From: JBLNDG01 sp050261415
GTDB taxonomy: Bacteria > Bacillota > Clostridia > Lutisporales > Lutisporaceae
Direction of reading: 5' to 3'
Assembly: GCA_050261415.1 (NCBI GenBank)
Contig: JBLNDG010000087.1
Location: forward strand, 1 to 12,298
Length of the DNA: 12,298 nt
In this document: in pieces, positions 1 to 6,407 of the stretch
Layout of the letters: every line of letters begins with the position of its first letter
Position numbering within the stretch: position 1 is the first letter of the stretch
The notes under the pieces: model-generated
What the model was told of the DNA's origin: nothing
What the model saw: only the letters and a program-made list of their open reading frames with translations
The model's database searches: none
Position numbers and translations under genes: made by a program

Positions 1-114
1 AAATTCTTCTTCCAGATATTCCAAGCAAATCTTTTCCATTTTTTTAGATACGTTGAAATCACTGCCTTATAAGGCAACATTTTTGCTCAAAAAATTTATA
101 CTTTCTTATACAAT
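1..114 (-). other. Left edge: possible start of a leftward ORF, unassigned
   Basis: This stretch lies beyond the terminators of the hydroxylase operon. Two overlapping minus-strand frames stay open to the left edge. One starts at an ATG at 39 (protein begins MEKICLEYLEEEF), the other at an ATG at 80 (begins MLPYKAVISTYLKKW). Neither has a recognisable Shine-Dalgarno sequence, and both are too short to assign to a family. A perfect 14-bp palindrome, TGCCTTATAAGGCA, sits at 63-76. It could be an operator for whatever gene lies to the left. No function is claimed. Confidence 0.25.
63..76. repeat. 14-bp perfect palindrome
   Basis: TGCCTTATAAGGCA reads the same on both strands. It has no loop and no adjacent T-tract on its own, so a protein-binding site is more likely than a terminator. 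It lies between the operon terminators and the possible leftward ORF at the window edge. The binding protein is unknown. Confidence 0.4.
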
Positions 115-161
115 AAAAAAGGCCTCTATTGAAGCATTTTAACAGTCAAAGAAGCCTTTTA
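115..161 (-). terminator. Second (distal) intrinsic terminator, probably bidirectional
   Basis: Arms at 117-132 and 146-160 pair as AAAAGGC-TCT-TTGA against TCAAAGA-GCCTTTT with small mismatches. The loop is about 13 nt. Read leftward, the stem is followed by a T-run (A-run 115-120 on the plus strand). Read rightward it also ends in TTTT, so it could stop transcripts from both sides. It is a back-up to the terminator at 214-251. Confidence 0.7.
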
Positions 162-175
162 TGAAACTCATTGAC

Positions 176-209
176 GGAGCATATCAGATTAAGGTGGAGT
201 ATATGCTCC
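176..209. repeat. 9-bp inverted repeat between the two terminators
   Basis: GGAGCATAT at 176-184 and ATATGCTCC at 201-209 are perfect inverted copies with a 16-nt spacer. There is no T-run next to it. It may form a third hairpin in the operon's 3' trailer (RNA stabilisation) or be a protein site. The role is unknown. Confidence 0.45.
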
Positions 210-213
210 TATT

Positions 214-251
214 CGTTATAAAAAAGGCTGTAGAACATTAATTCTACAACC
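214..251 (-). terminator. Intrinsic terminator of the molybdenum hydroxylase operon
   Basis: Arms 226-235 (GGCTGTAGAA) and 242-251 (TTCTACAACC) pair with one C/A mismatch around a 6-nt loop. Read leftward, the stem is followed by six T (A-run 220-225). It begins 12 nt after the FAD-subunit stop codon, which fixes it as the operon's end. Confidence 0.8.
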
Positions 252-262
252 ATTGTAATTCT

Positions 263-1111
263 TTATTTGTCGAATAAATCCCTGACCAAGCCGATGATTG
301 CTTTTTTCTTATATGGCATGGATGCTCTCTCCTTAAGCCTTTCCTCTATTTCCTTTGAAAGCAGCGATCCTAATTCTTGGAGCAATACATCCCCAGGCAG
401 CCTTCCATCCATCAGCTTCTCAGCCGCTGTTACTCTGACTGCCGTTCTGCCGACAGAACCGAGTCCAAGCCTCGGGTCACGGATTGTGCCTTTATCGTCA
501 AGAGTATACGTTACCGCCAGGCTCAATTTGGAGATGGTAACCTTACTTCTTGAGCCGAGCTTTGCAAAGCCGCTGAAGCCTATATCCTCTTTCATCGGAA
601 TGCCGATGCATTCAATAAAAGAATGATTTGCTTCCATGTGTTCTCTACGGTTCTTTAGAAAGTCCTCCAAATTAACTTTATGAGTACTTCCTTGTCTGTC
701 AATATACTTAACCCATGCATCAAGCGCCAGCAATGCAGGGATAGAATCCGCCGCCGGAGAACCGTTTGCTATATTCCCGCCTATTGTTGCCCTGTTTCTG
801 ATTTGAGGCGACCCTACCGACCCGGCTGCCTGAGCGAGGCAAAGACCATAATCGCTGACCGGCTTGGATTCCGAAATCTCAGCAAATGTTGTCAGTGCAC
901 CGATCAGCAGTTCTGTGCCCTGAAGCCTTATGTACCGCATTTCATTTATACCCGAAAGATCAATCATCAGCTCGCAGCCGTTCAAATGCTTCCTCAAATC
1001 CACCAGTAGATCCGTACAACCAGCCAGCATCAAGCATTTACCTTCAGATGATGTCAATGTATCCACCAACTCGGCTATACTTTTGGGAGAACTTACCCGA
1101 ATCTCTTTCAT
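263..1111 (-). CDS. Molybdenum hydroxylase FAD-binding subunit (XdhB/CoxM type)
   Basis: This is the medium, FAD-binding subunit of a xanthine-dehydrogenase-family enzyme. It passes electrons from the 2Fe-2S subunit through FAD to the external acceptor. Two FAD-contact motifs of the family are visible (numbered from the upstream GTG): AGCTDLL at about 33-39, where the usual AGGTDLL has Gly replaced by Cys, and TIGGNIANGSPAADS at 112-126. The C-terminal part matches the CO-dehydrogenase flavoprotein C-terminal domain. At about 282 residues it has the usual length and lacks the 4Fe-4S insertion of 4-hydroxybenzoyl-CoA reductase HcrB. I chose the ATG at 1111, because AAAGAGGTG sits 6 nt upstream. 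The in-frame GTG at 1120 lies inside that ribosome binding site. It is the last gene of the operon, 18 nt after the 2Fe-2S gene. Confidence 0.93.
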   Translation of the reverse strand: MKEIRVSSPKSIAELVDTLTSSEGKCLMLAGCTDLLVDLRKHLNGCELMIDLSGINEMRYIRLQGTELLIGALTTFAEISESKPVSDYGLCLAQAAGSVGSPQIRNRATIGGNIANGSPAADSIPALLALDAWVKYIDRQGSTHKVNLEDFLKNRREHMEANHSFIECIGIPMKEDIGFSGFAKLGSRSKVTISKLSLAVTYTLDDKGTIRDPRLGLGSVGRTAVRVTAAEKLMDGRLPGDVLLQELGSLLSKEIEERLKERASMPYKKKAIIGLVRDLFDK

Positions 1112-1129
1112 CCATAACACCTCTTTAAA

Positions 1130-1591
1130 TTATTTCGAACAGTCTGCAACCTCTTTAACTGCCTTCACTATCTGATTGTAACCCGTACATCTGCATAAAT
1201 TCCCCGAAATAGCCGTACGGATTTCCGTCTCAGTCGGATTGGGGTTCTTCATAAGAAGTGCCTTTGCCGACATCAGCATGCCGGGGGTGCAATACCCGCA
1301 CTGGACGGCACCGTTTTTTATAAAAGCCTTCTGCAGGAGGTCAAGCTGACCGTCTTCACTCAGAGATTCGACTGTATATATCTCCTTGCCGTCAATCTGC
1401 GGCGCCAACACCATGCAAGAGCAAACCGCCACACCGTCGAAAATAACCGTGCAGGAACCGCATTCCCCCTCGCCGCAGCCTTCCTTTGTGCCTGTCAATC
1501 CCAGTTTTTCACGCAAAACATCGATTAGCCTGAAGATCGGGTCTATCTCCTCAATATAGCTTCTACCGTTTACCTTGAAAGCAATTTTCAT
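1130..1591 (-). CDS. Molybdenum hydroxylase 2Fe-2S subunit
   Basis: This small iron-sulfur subunit carries two 2Fe-2S clusters and moves electrons from the molybdenum centre to FAD. The N-terminal plant-ferredoxin-like domain has Cys39, Cys44, Cys47 and Cys59 (motif GCGEGECGSC, then SCMVLA). The C-terminal helical domain has the CxxC...CxC set Cys98, Cys101, Cys133 and Cys135 (QCGYCTPGM and GNLCRCTGY). All eight ligands are present and the 153-residue length is standard. GGAGGTG lies 5 nt before the ATG. The start overlaps the stop of the large-subunit gene (ATGA), which implies translational coupling and a 1:1 complex. The order large, 2Fe-2S, FAD differs from E. coli xdhABC. Confidence 0.96.
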   Translation of the reverse strand: MKIAFKVNGRSYIEEIDPIFRLIDVLREKLGLTGTKEGCGEGECGSCTVIFDGVAVCSCMVLAPQIDGKEIYTVESLSEDGQLDLLQKAFIKNGAVQCGYCTPGMLMSAKALLMKNPNPTETEIRTAISGNLCRCTGYNQIVKAVKEVADCSK

Positions 1592-3885
1592 GGTTTCACC
1601 TCCATTAGCCTGCTCTTTTCTGCTTCGTACATTTCCTCTTCAGACAGAGCCTCAATAATCTTTTCCGGTGTCAACGGAAGGCTGCACAACGTCAATCCCA
1701 AGGCATCGTTCACTGCATTTACAACAGCCCCTGCCACAGGTATAACGGCAATTTCACCCAAGCTCTTAGCGCCAAAGGGACCATCATCCTCTCCGAATTC
1801 TAAAAACCTGCATTTCACATCCGGCATGTCCGGTGCATTGATTATGGTATACTTTGCAAAACTGCTGTTTGTGGGCTTTCCCTTCTTATCAAACTTTATT
1901 TCTTCGCAAAGTGCAAACCCGATTCCCATCTGGACGCCTCCAACTACCTGTCCCTCAACTGTACCGGCATTTATGACCTGTCCGATATCATGAACGGCCA
2001 GATAGTCGGTAACCTTCACCATGCCTGTATAGGTATCCACCACTACTTCTGCAAAATGAGCGCCATAGGAACCCGGATTTGAAACATTGTTGTAATTCTC
2101 GGTCACAATAAGCTCCTGCTGGTGCTTCACCTGCGCCATTACCCCTATATCTCTGTAGCTCAGCTTTTTCTCTTCGTTGCCAAGCATCCATACAAAACCA
2201 TTCTGATGAACCAGATATGCTCTTGAGGTATTGAGAATGGCAGCTGCTTGCTCCAGTATCCTTTCCAGAAGCTTTTCAGCCGCCTTCAATGCACATTTTC
2301 CCGCTACATAGGTTACCCTGCTGGAGAAAGTGCCCACGTCATAAGGACTTCTTCCGGTGTCGGCTTCCAATACCGTTATTCTCGCTGGATCGACCTGCAG
2401 AACCTCTGCTGCGATCTGTGCCAGGCTTATTAAAGTACCGCAGCCCTGTTCATGGGTTCCGGTATTCAGGATAAAGCTGCCGTCCTCGTTCATTTTCAGC
2501 GTCATTGTGCTTAGGTCCTGAAGCTTTCCGTAGAAACCGTTCACATGCCCGGCACATGCCAAGCCGACGCCTTTCCGGTACCGCCCTTGACCTTTCGCTT
2601 CTCTTTTTCGTTCATACCAGTTAAAAATTTTTGTACCCTCTGCAAGACATTCACGTATTCTTGCATTCCCAAGAGATATTTTTGTGCTATTCTCCATGTC
2701 GTAGGGATAAACCAGGTTTTTTAACCGAAAGTCTGCAGGATCCATCCCCAGTGACTTTGAAATCCTGTCAAAATGAACTTCTATTGCCGTACATATTTGC
2801 GGACCTCCCCAGCCTCTGCAGCCGCCGGAGATCGGAGTATTGGTCAGGACGCTTCTCACTTTGTAATTAAGATTAGGAATTCTATATACCCGGAAAGCCT
2901 TTTTACCCATAGCAATAGATAAGTCATTGGTATTTCCGACATAAGCACCGGCATCTGCCATAGCGGTTATACTGCAACCCAGGATCCTGCCGTCCCTCGC
3001 TATCCCCGTCTCTATGGCAATATCCGTTGCGGTCCTGGTAACAGTGCTTAAGATGGTTTCTCTCCTGTTGTAGCAAAGCTTGACAGGTCTTTTTACCGTC
3101 ATTGCCATGTAAGCTGCCAGAGGTTCGAGAATGGTCTGCTGCTTCGCTCCAAAGGATCCGCCCGTAATCGTTTTAACAACCCTTACTTTGTTATAGGAAA
3201 GCTTCAATAGATCTGCAACAAGCGATCTCACGCCAAAGACGCTCTGGCACGGTGTCCATATGGTCAGGTATCCCAATCTGTCATAATCAGCAACACAAAT
3301 ATGGGTTTCCATTGCCGCATGGTGCACCTTCTGCGTCTTTATCCTATCGTGAAAGACCATTTCTGCAGCAGCTACAGCACTTTTGGCATCACCGAAATTC
3401 AGTTCCGACTCTTTCAGCAGATTCCCACCCGGGTGGATTTCATTCTCCTTGTCCTCTAAAGCCTGATTCATATTTGTCAGTGGCTTAAGTTCTTCATATT
3501 CTATATCAATGAGAGCCGCGGCTTCTTCAGCAATTTCCCTGGTTTCCGCTACAACTGCAGCGACCCGGTCCCCCACAAAACGCACTTTGTCGTTAAACAA
3601 CCGTTCATCCTTCGGTACGGCCTGATCCACAAAAAAAGCATAATTATTATAGCGGTCCTTTGGTGTATTCTCATGGGTGAATACTGCCACAACCCCCGGC
3701 AAAGCCTTTGCCTTTTCTGCATTAATGGAAATGATTCTGCCATGGGCGATTTCGCTGAAGACAAGCTTCGCATACAGCATACCGGGCATTTTCATATCAC
3801 CCGCATACTTCTGTTCGCCTGTCACTTTTAGCTCAGCATCCTGTATAGGGAAAACTTTCCCAATATATTGATAGGACGGCTTCAT
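1588..3885 (-). CDS. Molybdenum hydroxylase large subunit, xanthine dehydrogenase family
   Basis: This is the catalytic subunit, which binds the molybdopterin cofactor and hydroxylates its substrate with water-derived oxygen. At 765 residues it is full length, with an aldehyde oxidase/xanthine dehydrogenase a/b hammerhead domain at about 18-130 and the Mo-cofactor domains after it. Visible landmarks are GGSFGAKQ (242-249), Glu276 in YNRRETIL (aligns with bovine Glu802), Arg357 in CRGWGGPQ (aligns with bovine Arg880), a GTHEQGCG loop (476-483) and Glu711 in GAKSLGE, the catalytic base equivalent to bovine Glu1261. Having both the Glu802-like and Arg880-like residues fits a purine or other N-heterocycle substrate. 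The CO-dehydrogenase active-site Cys loop (VAYRCSFR) is absent. The substrate itself is inferred only by family. A strong site (AAAGGAGGT, 6 nt spacing) precedes the ATG. Confidence 0.94.
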   Translation of the reverse strand: MKPSYQYIGKVFPIQDAELKVTGEQKYAGDMKMPGMLYAKLVFSEIAHGRIISINAEKAKALPGVVAVFTHENTPKDRYNNYAFFVDQAVPKDERLFNDKVRFVGDRVAAVVAETREIAEEAAALIDIEYEELKPLTNMNQALEDKENEIHPGGNLLKESELNFGDAKSAVAAAEMVFHDRIKTQKVHHAAMETHICVADYDRLGYLTIWTPCQSVFGVRSLVADLLKLSYNKVRVVKTITGGSFGAKQQTILEPLAAYMAMTVKRPVKLCYNRRETILSTVTRTATDIAIETGIARDGRILGCSITAMADAGAYVGNTNDLSIAMGKKAFRVYRIPNLNYKVRSVLTNTPISGGCRGWGGPQICTAIEVHFDRISKSLGMDPADFRLKNLVYPYDMENSTKISLGNARIRECLAEGTKIFNWYERKREAKGQGRYRKGVGLACAGHVNGFYGKLQDLSTMTLKMNEDGSFILNTGTHEQGCGTLISLAQIAAEVLQVDPARITVLEADTGRSPYDVGTFSSRVTYVAGKCALKAAEKLLERILEQAAAILNTSRAYLVHQNGFVWMLGNEEKKLSYRDIGVMAQVKHQQELIVTENYNNVSNPGSYGAHFAEVVVDTYTGMVKVTDYLAVHDIGQVINAGTVEGQVVGGVQMGIGFALCEEIKFDKKGKPTNSSFAKYTIINAPDMPDVKCRFLEFGEDDGPFGAKSLGEIAVIPVAGAVVNAVNDALGLTLCSLPLTPEKIIEALSEEEMYEAEKSRLMEVKP

Positions 3886-3917
3886 AATATACCTCCTTTA
3901 ATTATTAAAAAATACCA

Positions 3918-4751
3918 TTACAAAGTCTTTCCTAATGCTACCAATTCATTAGAGATCGAATTAATTTCTTCTATAGAAGCATTTATCTCTTCAGTTGCAG
4001 CTGCTTGCTGCTGTGCACTCATACTGTTTTTTTCTATTTCATTAACTATCTTTTTTACCGCATCGTCCGATTTAACGAGAATCCTGTTTATTTTATTGAT
4101 TGCTTCACTACTGCTTGTTGATAACTTTCTGATTTCCTCTGCTACTACACTGAAGCCTCTCCCATACTCACCGGCCCTTGCAGCTTCAATAGCAGCGTTT
4201 AATCCCAACATATTTGTCTGATTTGCTATTTCTTTTATAAAAACAAGCACCTTGTCTGTTTCCTTCGTGCTGGCAAGCGCTTCTTTTGCGGATTCAACCA
4301 TTTCAGCCTGTGACATTGCAATTTCTTGTGCGTTTGAAGAAATGTCCACAATACCCTTCGAAATCTCATCCAGAGAAGATGATAAATTCTCTGCCACTCC
4401 AATTACTTTATTTCTTGTCTCTATATCTTTAGATATAGAAATTGCGCCAATAACATTACCGTCATTGTCCATTATAGGCGTTGCCGTCGATTTGAAAGCG
4501 ATACCGTATACCTCCTTTGGAATCACCTCACTAATGCTTCTTTTCTGTTCCATGCATTTTCTCAGCATTGACACCTGTGGCAGAGGTGTTCCCGGCTTTG
4601 TATGCGAATTCAAGGTTTTACCGGGATTATAGCTTAAGAATTTTTCCGTATCACTTACCATTGTAGCTACATCCTCGCCTATAAGATCTTTAATGATAGC
4701 AGCATATTGCATTAACATATCCAATGAATGGATTTGCTCAATACTTAACAT
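3918..4751 (-). CDS. Short soluble methyl-accepting chemotaxis protein with PAS-like N-terminus
   Basis: This is a cytoplasmic chemoreceptor-like protein of 277 residues with no membrane segment. Residues 1 to about 110 form a PAS-like sensory domain (ending GNVIGAISISKDIE). The rest is an MCP signalling hairpin whose conserved tip, IANQTNMLGLNAAIEAARAG followed by EYGRGFSVVAEEIRKLS, lies at about 176-211. A QQQAAATEEI stretch near 247-256 is a likely methylation region. The signalling helices are short and there is no C-terminal CheR-docking pentapeptide. I start at the ATG at 4751, because GGGGGAG lies just upstream. The in-frame ATG at 4778 has no ribosome binding site and would put that sequence inside the gene. 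It sits between the carrier and the hydroxylase, 32 nt before the large subunit, so it probably couples a pathway substrate or metabolic state to CheA/CheW. The ligand is unknown. Confidence 0.88.
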   Translation of the reverse strand: MLSIEQIHSLDMLMQYAAIIKDLIGEDVATMVSDTEKFLSYNPGKTLNSHTKPGTPLPQVSMLRKCMEQKRSISEVIPKEVYGIAFKSTATPIMDNDGNVIGAISISKDIETRNKVIGVAENLSSSLDEISKGIVDISSNAQEIAMSQAEMVESAKEALASTKETDKVLVFIKEIANQTNMLGLNAAIEAARAGEYGRGFSVVAEEIRKLSTSSSEAINKINRILVKSDDAVKKIVNEIEKNSMSAQQQAAATEEINASIEEINSISNELVALGKTL

Positions 4752-4793
4752 ATATCCACTCTCCCCCAAATTTAACATAGCAGTAATTTACAA

Positions 4794-4840
4794 GGTAATA
4801 ACAGATACCAGTATTTATATAATACTGGTATTGTTATACC
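4794..4840. repeat. Long hairpin between carrier and MCP genes
   Basis: Inner arms ATACCAGTAT (4805-4814) and ATACTGGTAT (4822-4831) are perfect and close on a 7-nt AT loop. Outer arms GGTAATAACA (4794-4803) and TGTTATACC (4832-4840) extend the stem with a bulge or two. The only T-run (4846-4852) is on the plus-strand side, so for the leftward operon this is not a canonical terminator. It may be an RNA-stability or processing element that sets different levels of carrier and downstream mRNA, or it may stop rightward antisense transcription. Confidence 0.6.
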
Positions 4841-4873
4841 TTATATTTTTTTAATCCTGATATATGAACTACA

Positions 4874-6292
4874 TTATGCCCAGCCTATAAAAGTAGCAAT
4901 AACAAGGAACGCTGCTGCAATAGCCCATGTAATAAGTAAAAACGGCATGATAAATTTCAACCATTTATTAAACGGCACTTTGCCAATCGAAAGAAATGCG
5001 ATTGTAACTGCAGTTGTTGGGAAACAAAGGTTTGACAATCCGTCTCCAAACTGAAAAGCAAGTATTGCAACCTGCCTTTTAATTTCCAGTACATCAGCCA
5101 GAGGAATCATAATAGGCATTGTCACCATAGCAAGTCCACTGCCGGAAGGTATAAAAAAGTTTAATATGGACTGGACAACAAACATTCCTATTGCAGAGAC
5201 TGCTGTCGGCAAGCTTTGAAGAGGAATTGAGAAAAAGTATACCAAGGTATCCCCTATATGCGAAGTGTCCATAATAACCTGTATTGCTCTTGCAAGTCCG
5301 ACAGCCATGGCAGCCATAAGTATTTCCTTGCCGCCTTCTATAAACTCATCTGCAATTTTCCCGCCGTTGAAGCCTGCAATCAAACCAGCTGCAATACCAC
5401 CTACAATATATATTGCAGACATCTGCACCAAGCCCCATTTCCAGTTATAGGTTCCGTAAAGTATTGTTCCTATAGTAGCAGCCAGCGTGAGCAGAACGAT
5501 TTTATGCTTAGTCGTGAAAACTTCCATATTATTGATGTCGTATGTATCAAATTCACTTATATCAATATTTTCTACTATGCTTTTCCTTTTTCCGCTTTTT
5601 ACATCGTTGGCATATTTAAGTATATACATTATAGATACTGTTACTAATACAATAAGAAGAACAAACCTGAGCATAAACCCTGAAAACATGGGAAGCTGCC
5701 CAATTGATTGTCCTATACCGACAGTCCATGGATTAGTAGGACCGGCCGTCCACCCGACTACAACCCCAACTAATGCTAAGGAAACACCCACAATCGCATC
5801 ATAACCGAGAGCAAGGGCTATAGCTAGGCAGATGGGGGCAAAGGGTATAGTCGCTTCAAACATTGATGGGAATGCACCTATCAATGCAAAGAAAATGATT
5901 ATGAACGAGAGTACCCATGAACCTTTTTCTTTTCCGAACATTCTTATCAAACTGGACAAGGCTCCTCTTATTGCTCCGGTGCTGTCAAATACACGGATGG
6001 AGCCTCCAATCAGAATGATCATAAAAATAAGTGCCGATGCTGCCTGCATTCCGTTTGGAATAGCTGAAAAGAACTGAATAAAAGTCACTGGGGAAGATTC
6101 AATCTGATGGTAACTGCCTGCTTTTGTCACGGTTTTACCTGCAATTTCTACTTTGTCATAAGCTCCTGCAGGTATAAAGTAAGTTGAAACAGCTACTAAA
6201 ACCAGAATAAAAAACAAAATGACGAATCCATTAGGAAAATTCTCAATGAAGCTAAATTTTTTCTTTCCCTCTTGCTTTACCACAGCATTCAT
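4874..6292 (-). CDS. YfcC/DcuC-family membrane carrier
   Basis: This is an integral membrane secondary transporter of the C4-dicarboxylate anaerobic carrier / YfcC family (Pfam DcuC-like). Its 472 residues have about 12 hydrophobic segments, a short charged N-terminus (1-15) and a central hydrophilic loop at about 226-262 (ENIDISEFDTYDINN). Conserved family stretches are TAGPTNPWTVGIGQ (182-195), PSGSGLA followed by VTMPIMIPLAD (382-400) and FQFGDGLSN (413-421), which form the two inverted-repeat-like substrate regions. Characterised members move dicarboxylates, amino acids or peptide-like solutes, and this one's cargo cannot be read from sequence. As first gene of the hydroxylase operon it most likely imports the enzyme's substrate or exports its product. 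AAGGAG lies about 9 nt before the ATG. Confidence 0.9.
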   Translation of the reverse strand: MNAVVKQEGKKKFSFIENFPNGFVILFFILVLVAVSTYFIPAGAYDKVEIAGKTVTKAGSYHQIESSPVTFIQFFSAIPNGMQAASALIFMIILIGGSIRVFDSTGAIRGALSSLIRMFGKEKGSWVLSFIIIFFALIGAFPSMFEATIPFAPICLAIALALGYDAIVGVSLALVGVVVGWTAGPTNPWTVGIGQSIGQLPMFSGFMLRFVLLIVLVTVSIMYILKYANDVKSGKRKSIVENIDISEFDTYDINNMEVFTTKHKIVLLTLAATIGTILYGTYNWKWGLVQMSAIYIVGGIAAGLIAGFNGGKIADEFIEGGKEILMAAMAVGLARAIQVIMDTSHIGDTLVYFFSIPLQSLPTAVSAIGMFVVQSILNFFIPSGSGLAMVTMPIMIPLADVLEIKRQVAILAFQFGDGLSNLCFPTTAVTIAFLSIGKVPFNKWLKFIMPFLLITWAIAAAFLVIATFIGWA

Positions 6293-6310
6293 AATGCCAT
6301 CTCCTTTTAT

Positions 6311-6341
6311 TTATTCAGAAGTCAGAATAATGTGTACACAT
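6311..6341. promoter_or_regulatory. Two adjoining palindromes in the carrier-gene leader (operator candidates)
   Basis: ATGTGTACACAT at 6330-6341 is a perfect 12-bp palindrome. Immediately beside it, 6311-6330 is an imperfect 20-bp palindrome (TTATTC...GAATAA, 16 of 20 positions symmetric). Both lie between the proposed -10 and the ribosome binding site, a position suited to a repressor that blocks early transcription. The cognate regulator is not identified. Confidence 0.4.
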
Positions 6342-6352
6342 ACTCCCATGTA

Positions 6353-6381
6353 ATTATAATTATAAAAATAAAAAATGACAC
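6353..6381 (-). promoter_or_regulatory. Candidate sigma-A promoter of the carrier/hydroxylase operon
   Basis: Reading leftward, GTGTCA (6376-6381, 4 of 6 matches to TTGACA) is followed after 17 nt by a perfect TATAAT (6353-6358). A second TATAAT is directly adjacent at 6359-6364. The -35 falls in the 3' arm of the preceding terminator. The predicted transcript start is near 6346, giving a leader of about 50 nt. Confidence 0.4.
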
Positions 6382-6407
6382 AGTAAGATATAAACTGTGT
6401 CATTTTT
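6365..6407 (-). terminator. Intrinsic terminator of the sensor/two-component operon
   Basis: The arms at 6371-6383 (AAAAATGACACAG) and 6395-6407 (CTGTGTCATTTTT) are perfect 13-bp complements around an 11-nt loop. Read leftward, the stem runs into a T-rich tract (TTTTTTATTTTTAT). The histidine kinase stop codon (6400-6402) lies inside the first arm, so the gene ends within its own terminator. Confidence 0.85.

Noticed and set aside
267..1175. Several plus-strand ORFs over the FAD-subunit gene
   Set aside because: They are antisense to a gene with clear FAD motifs and have no family likeness or ribosome binding sites.
6293..6370. Purine or molybdenum-cofactor riboswitch in the carrier leader
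   Set aside because: The leader is only about 50 nt after the predicted start and lacks the conserved core and helices of those aptamers.
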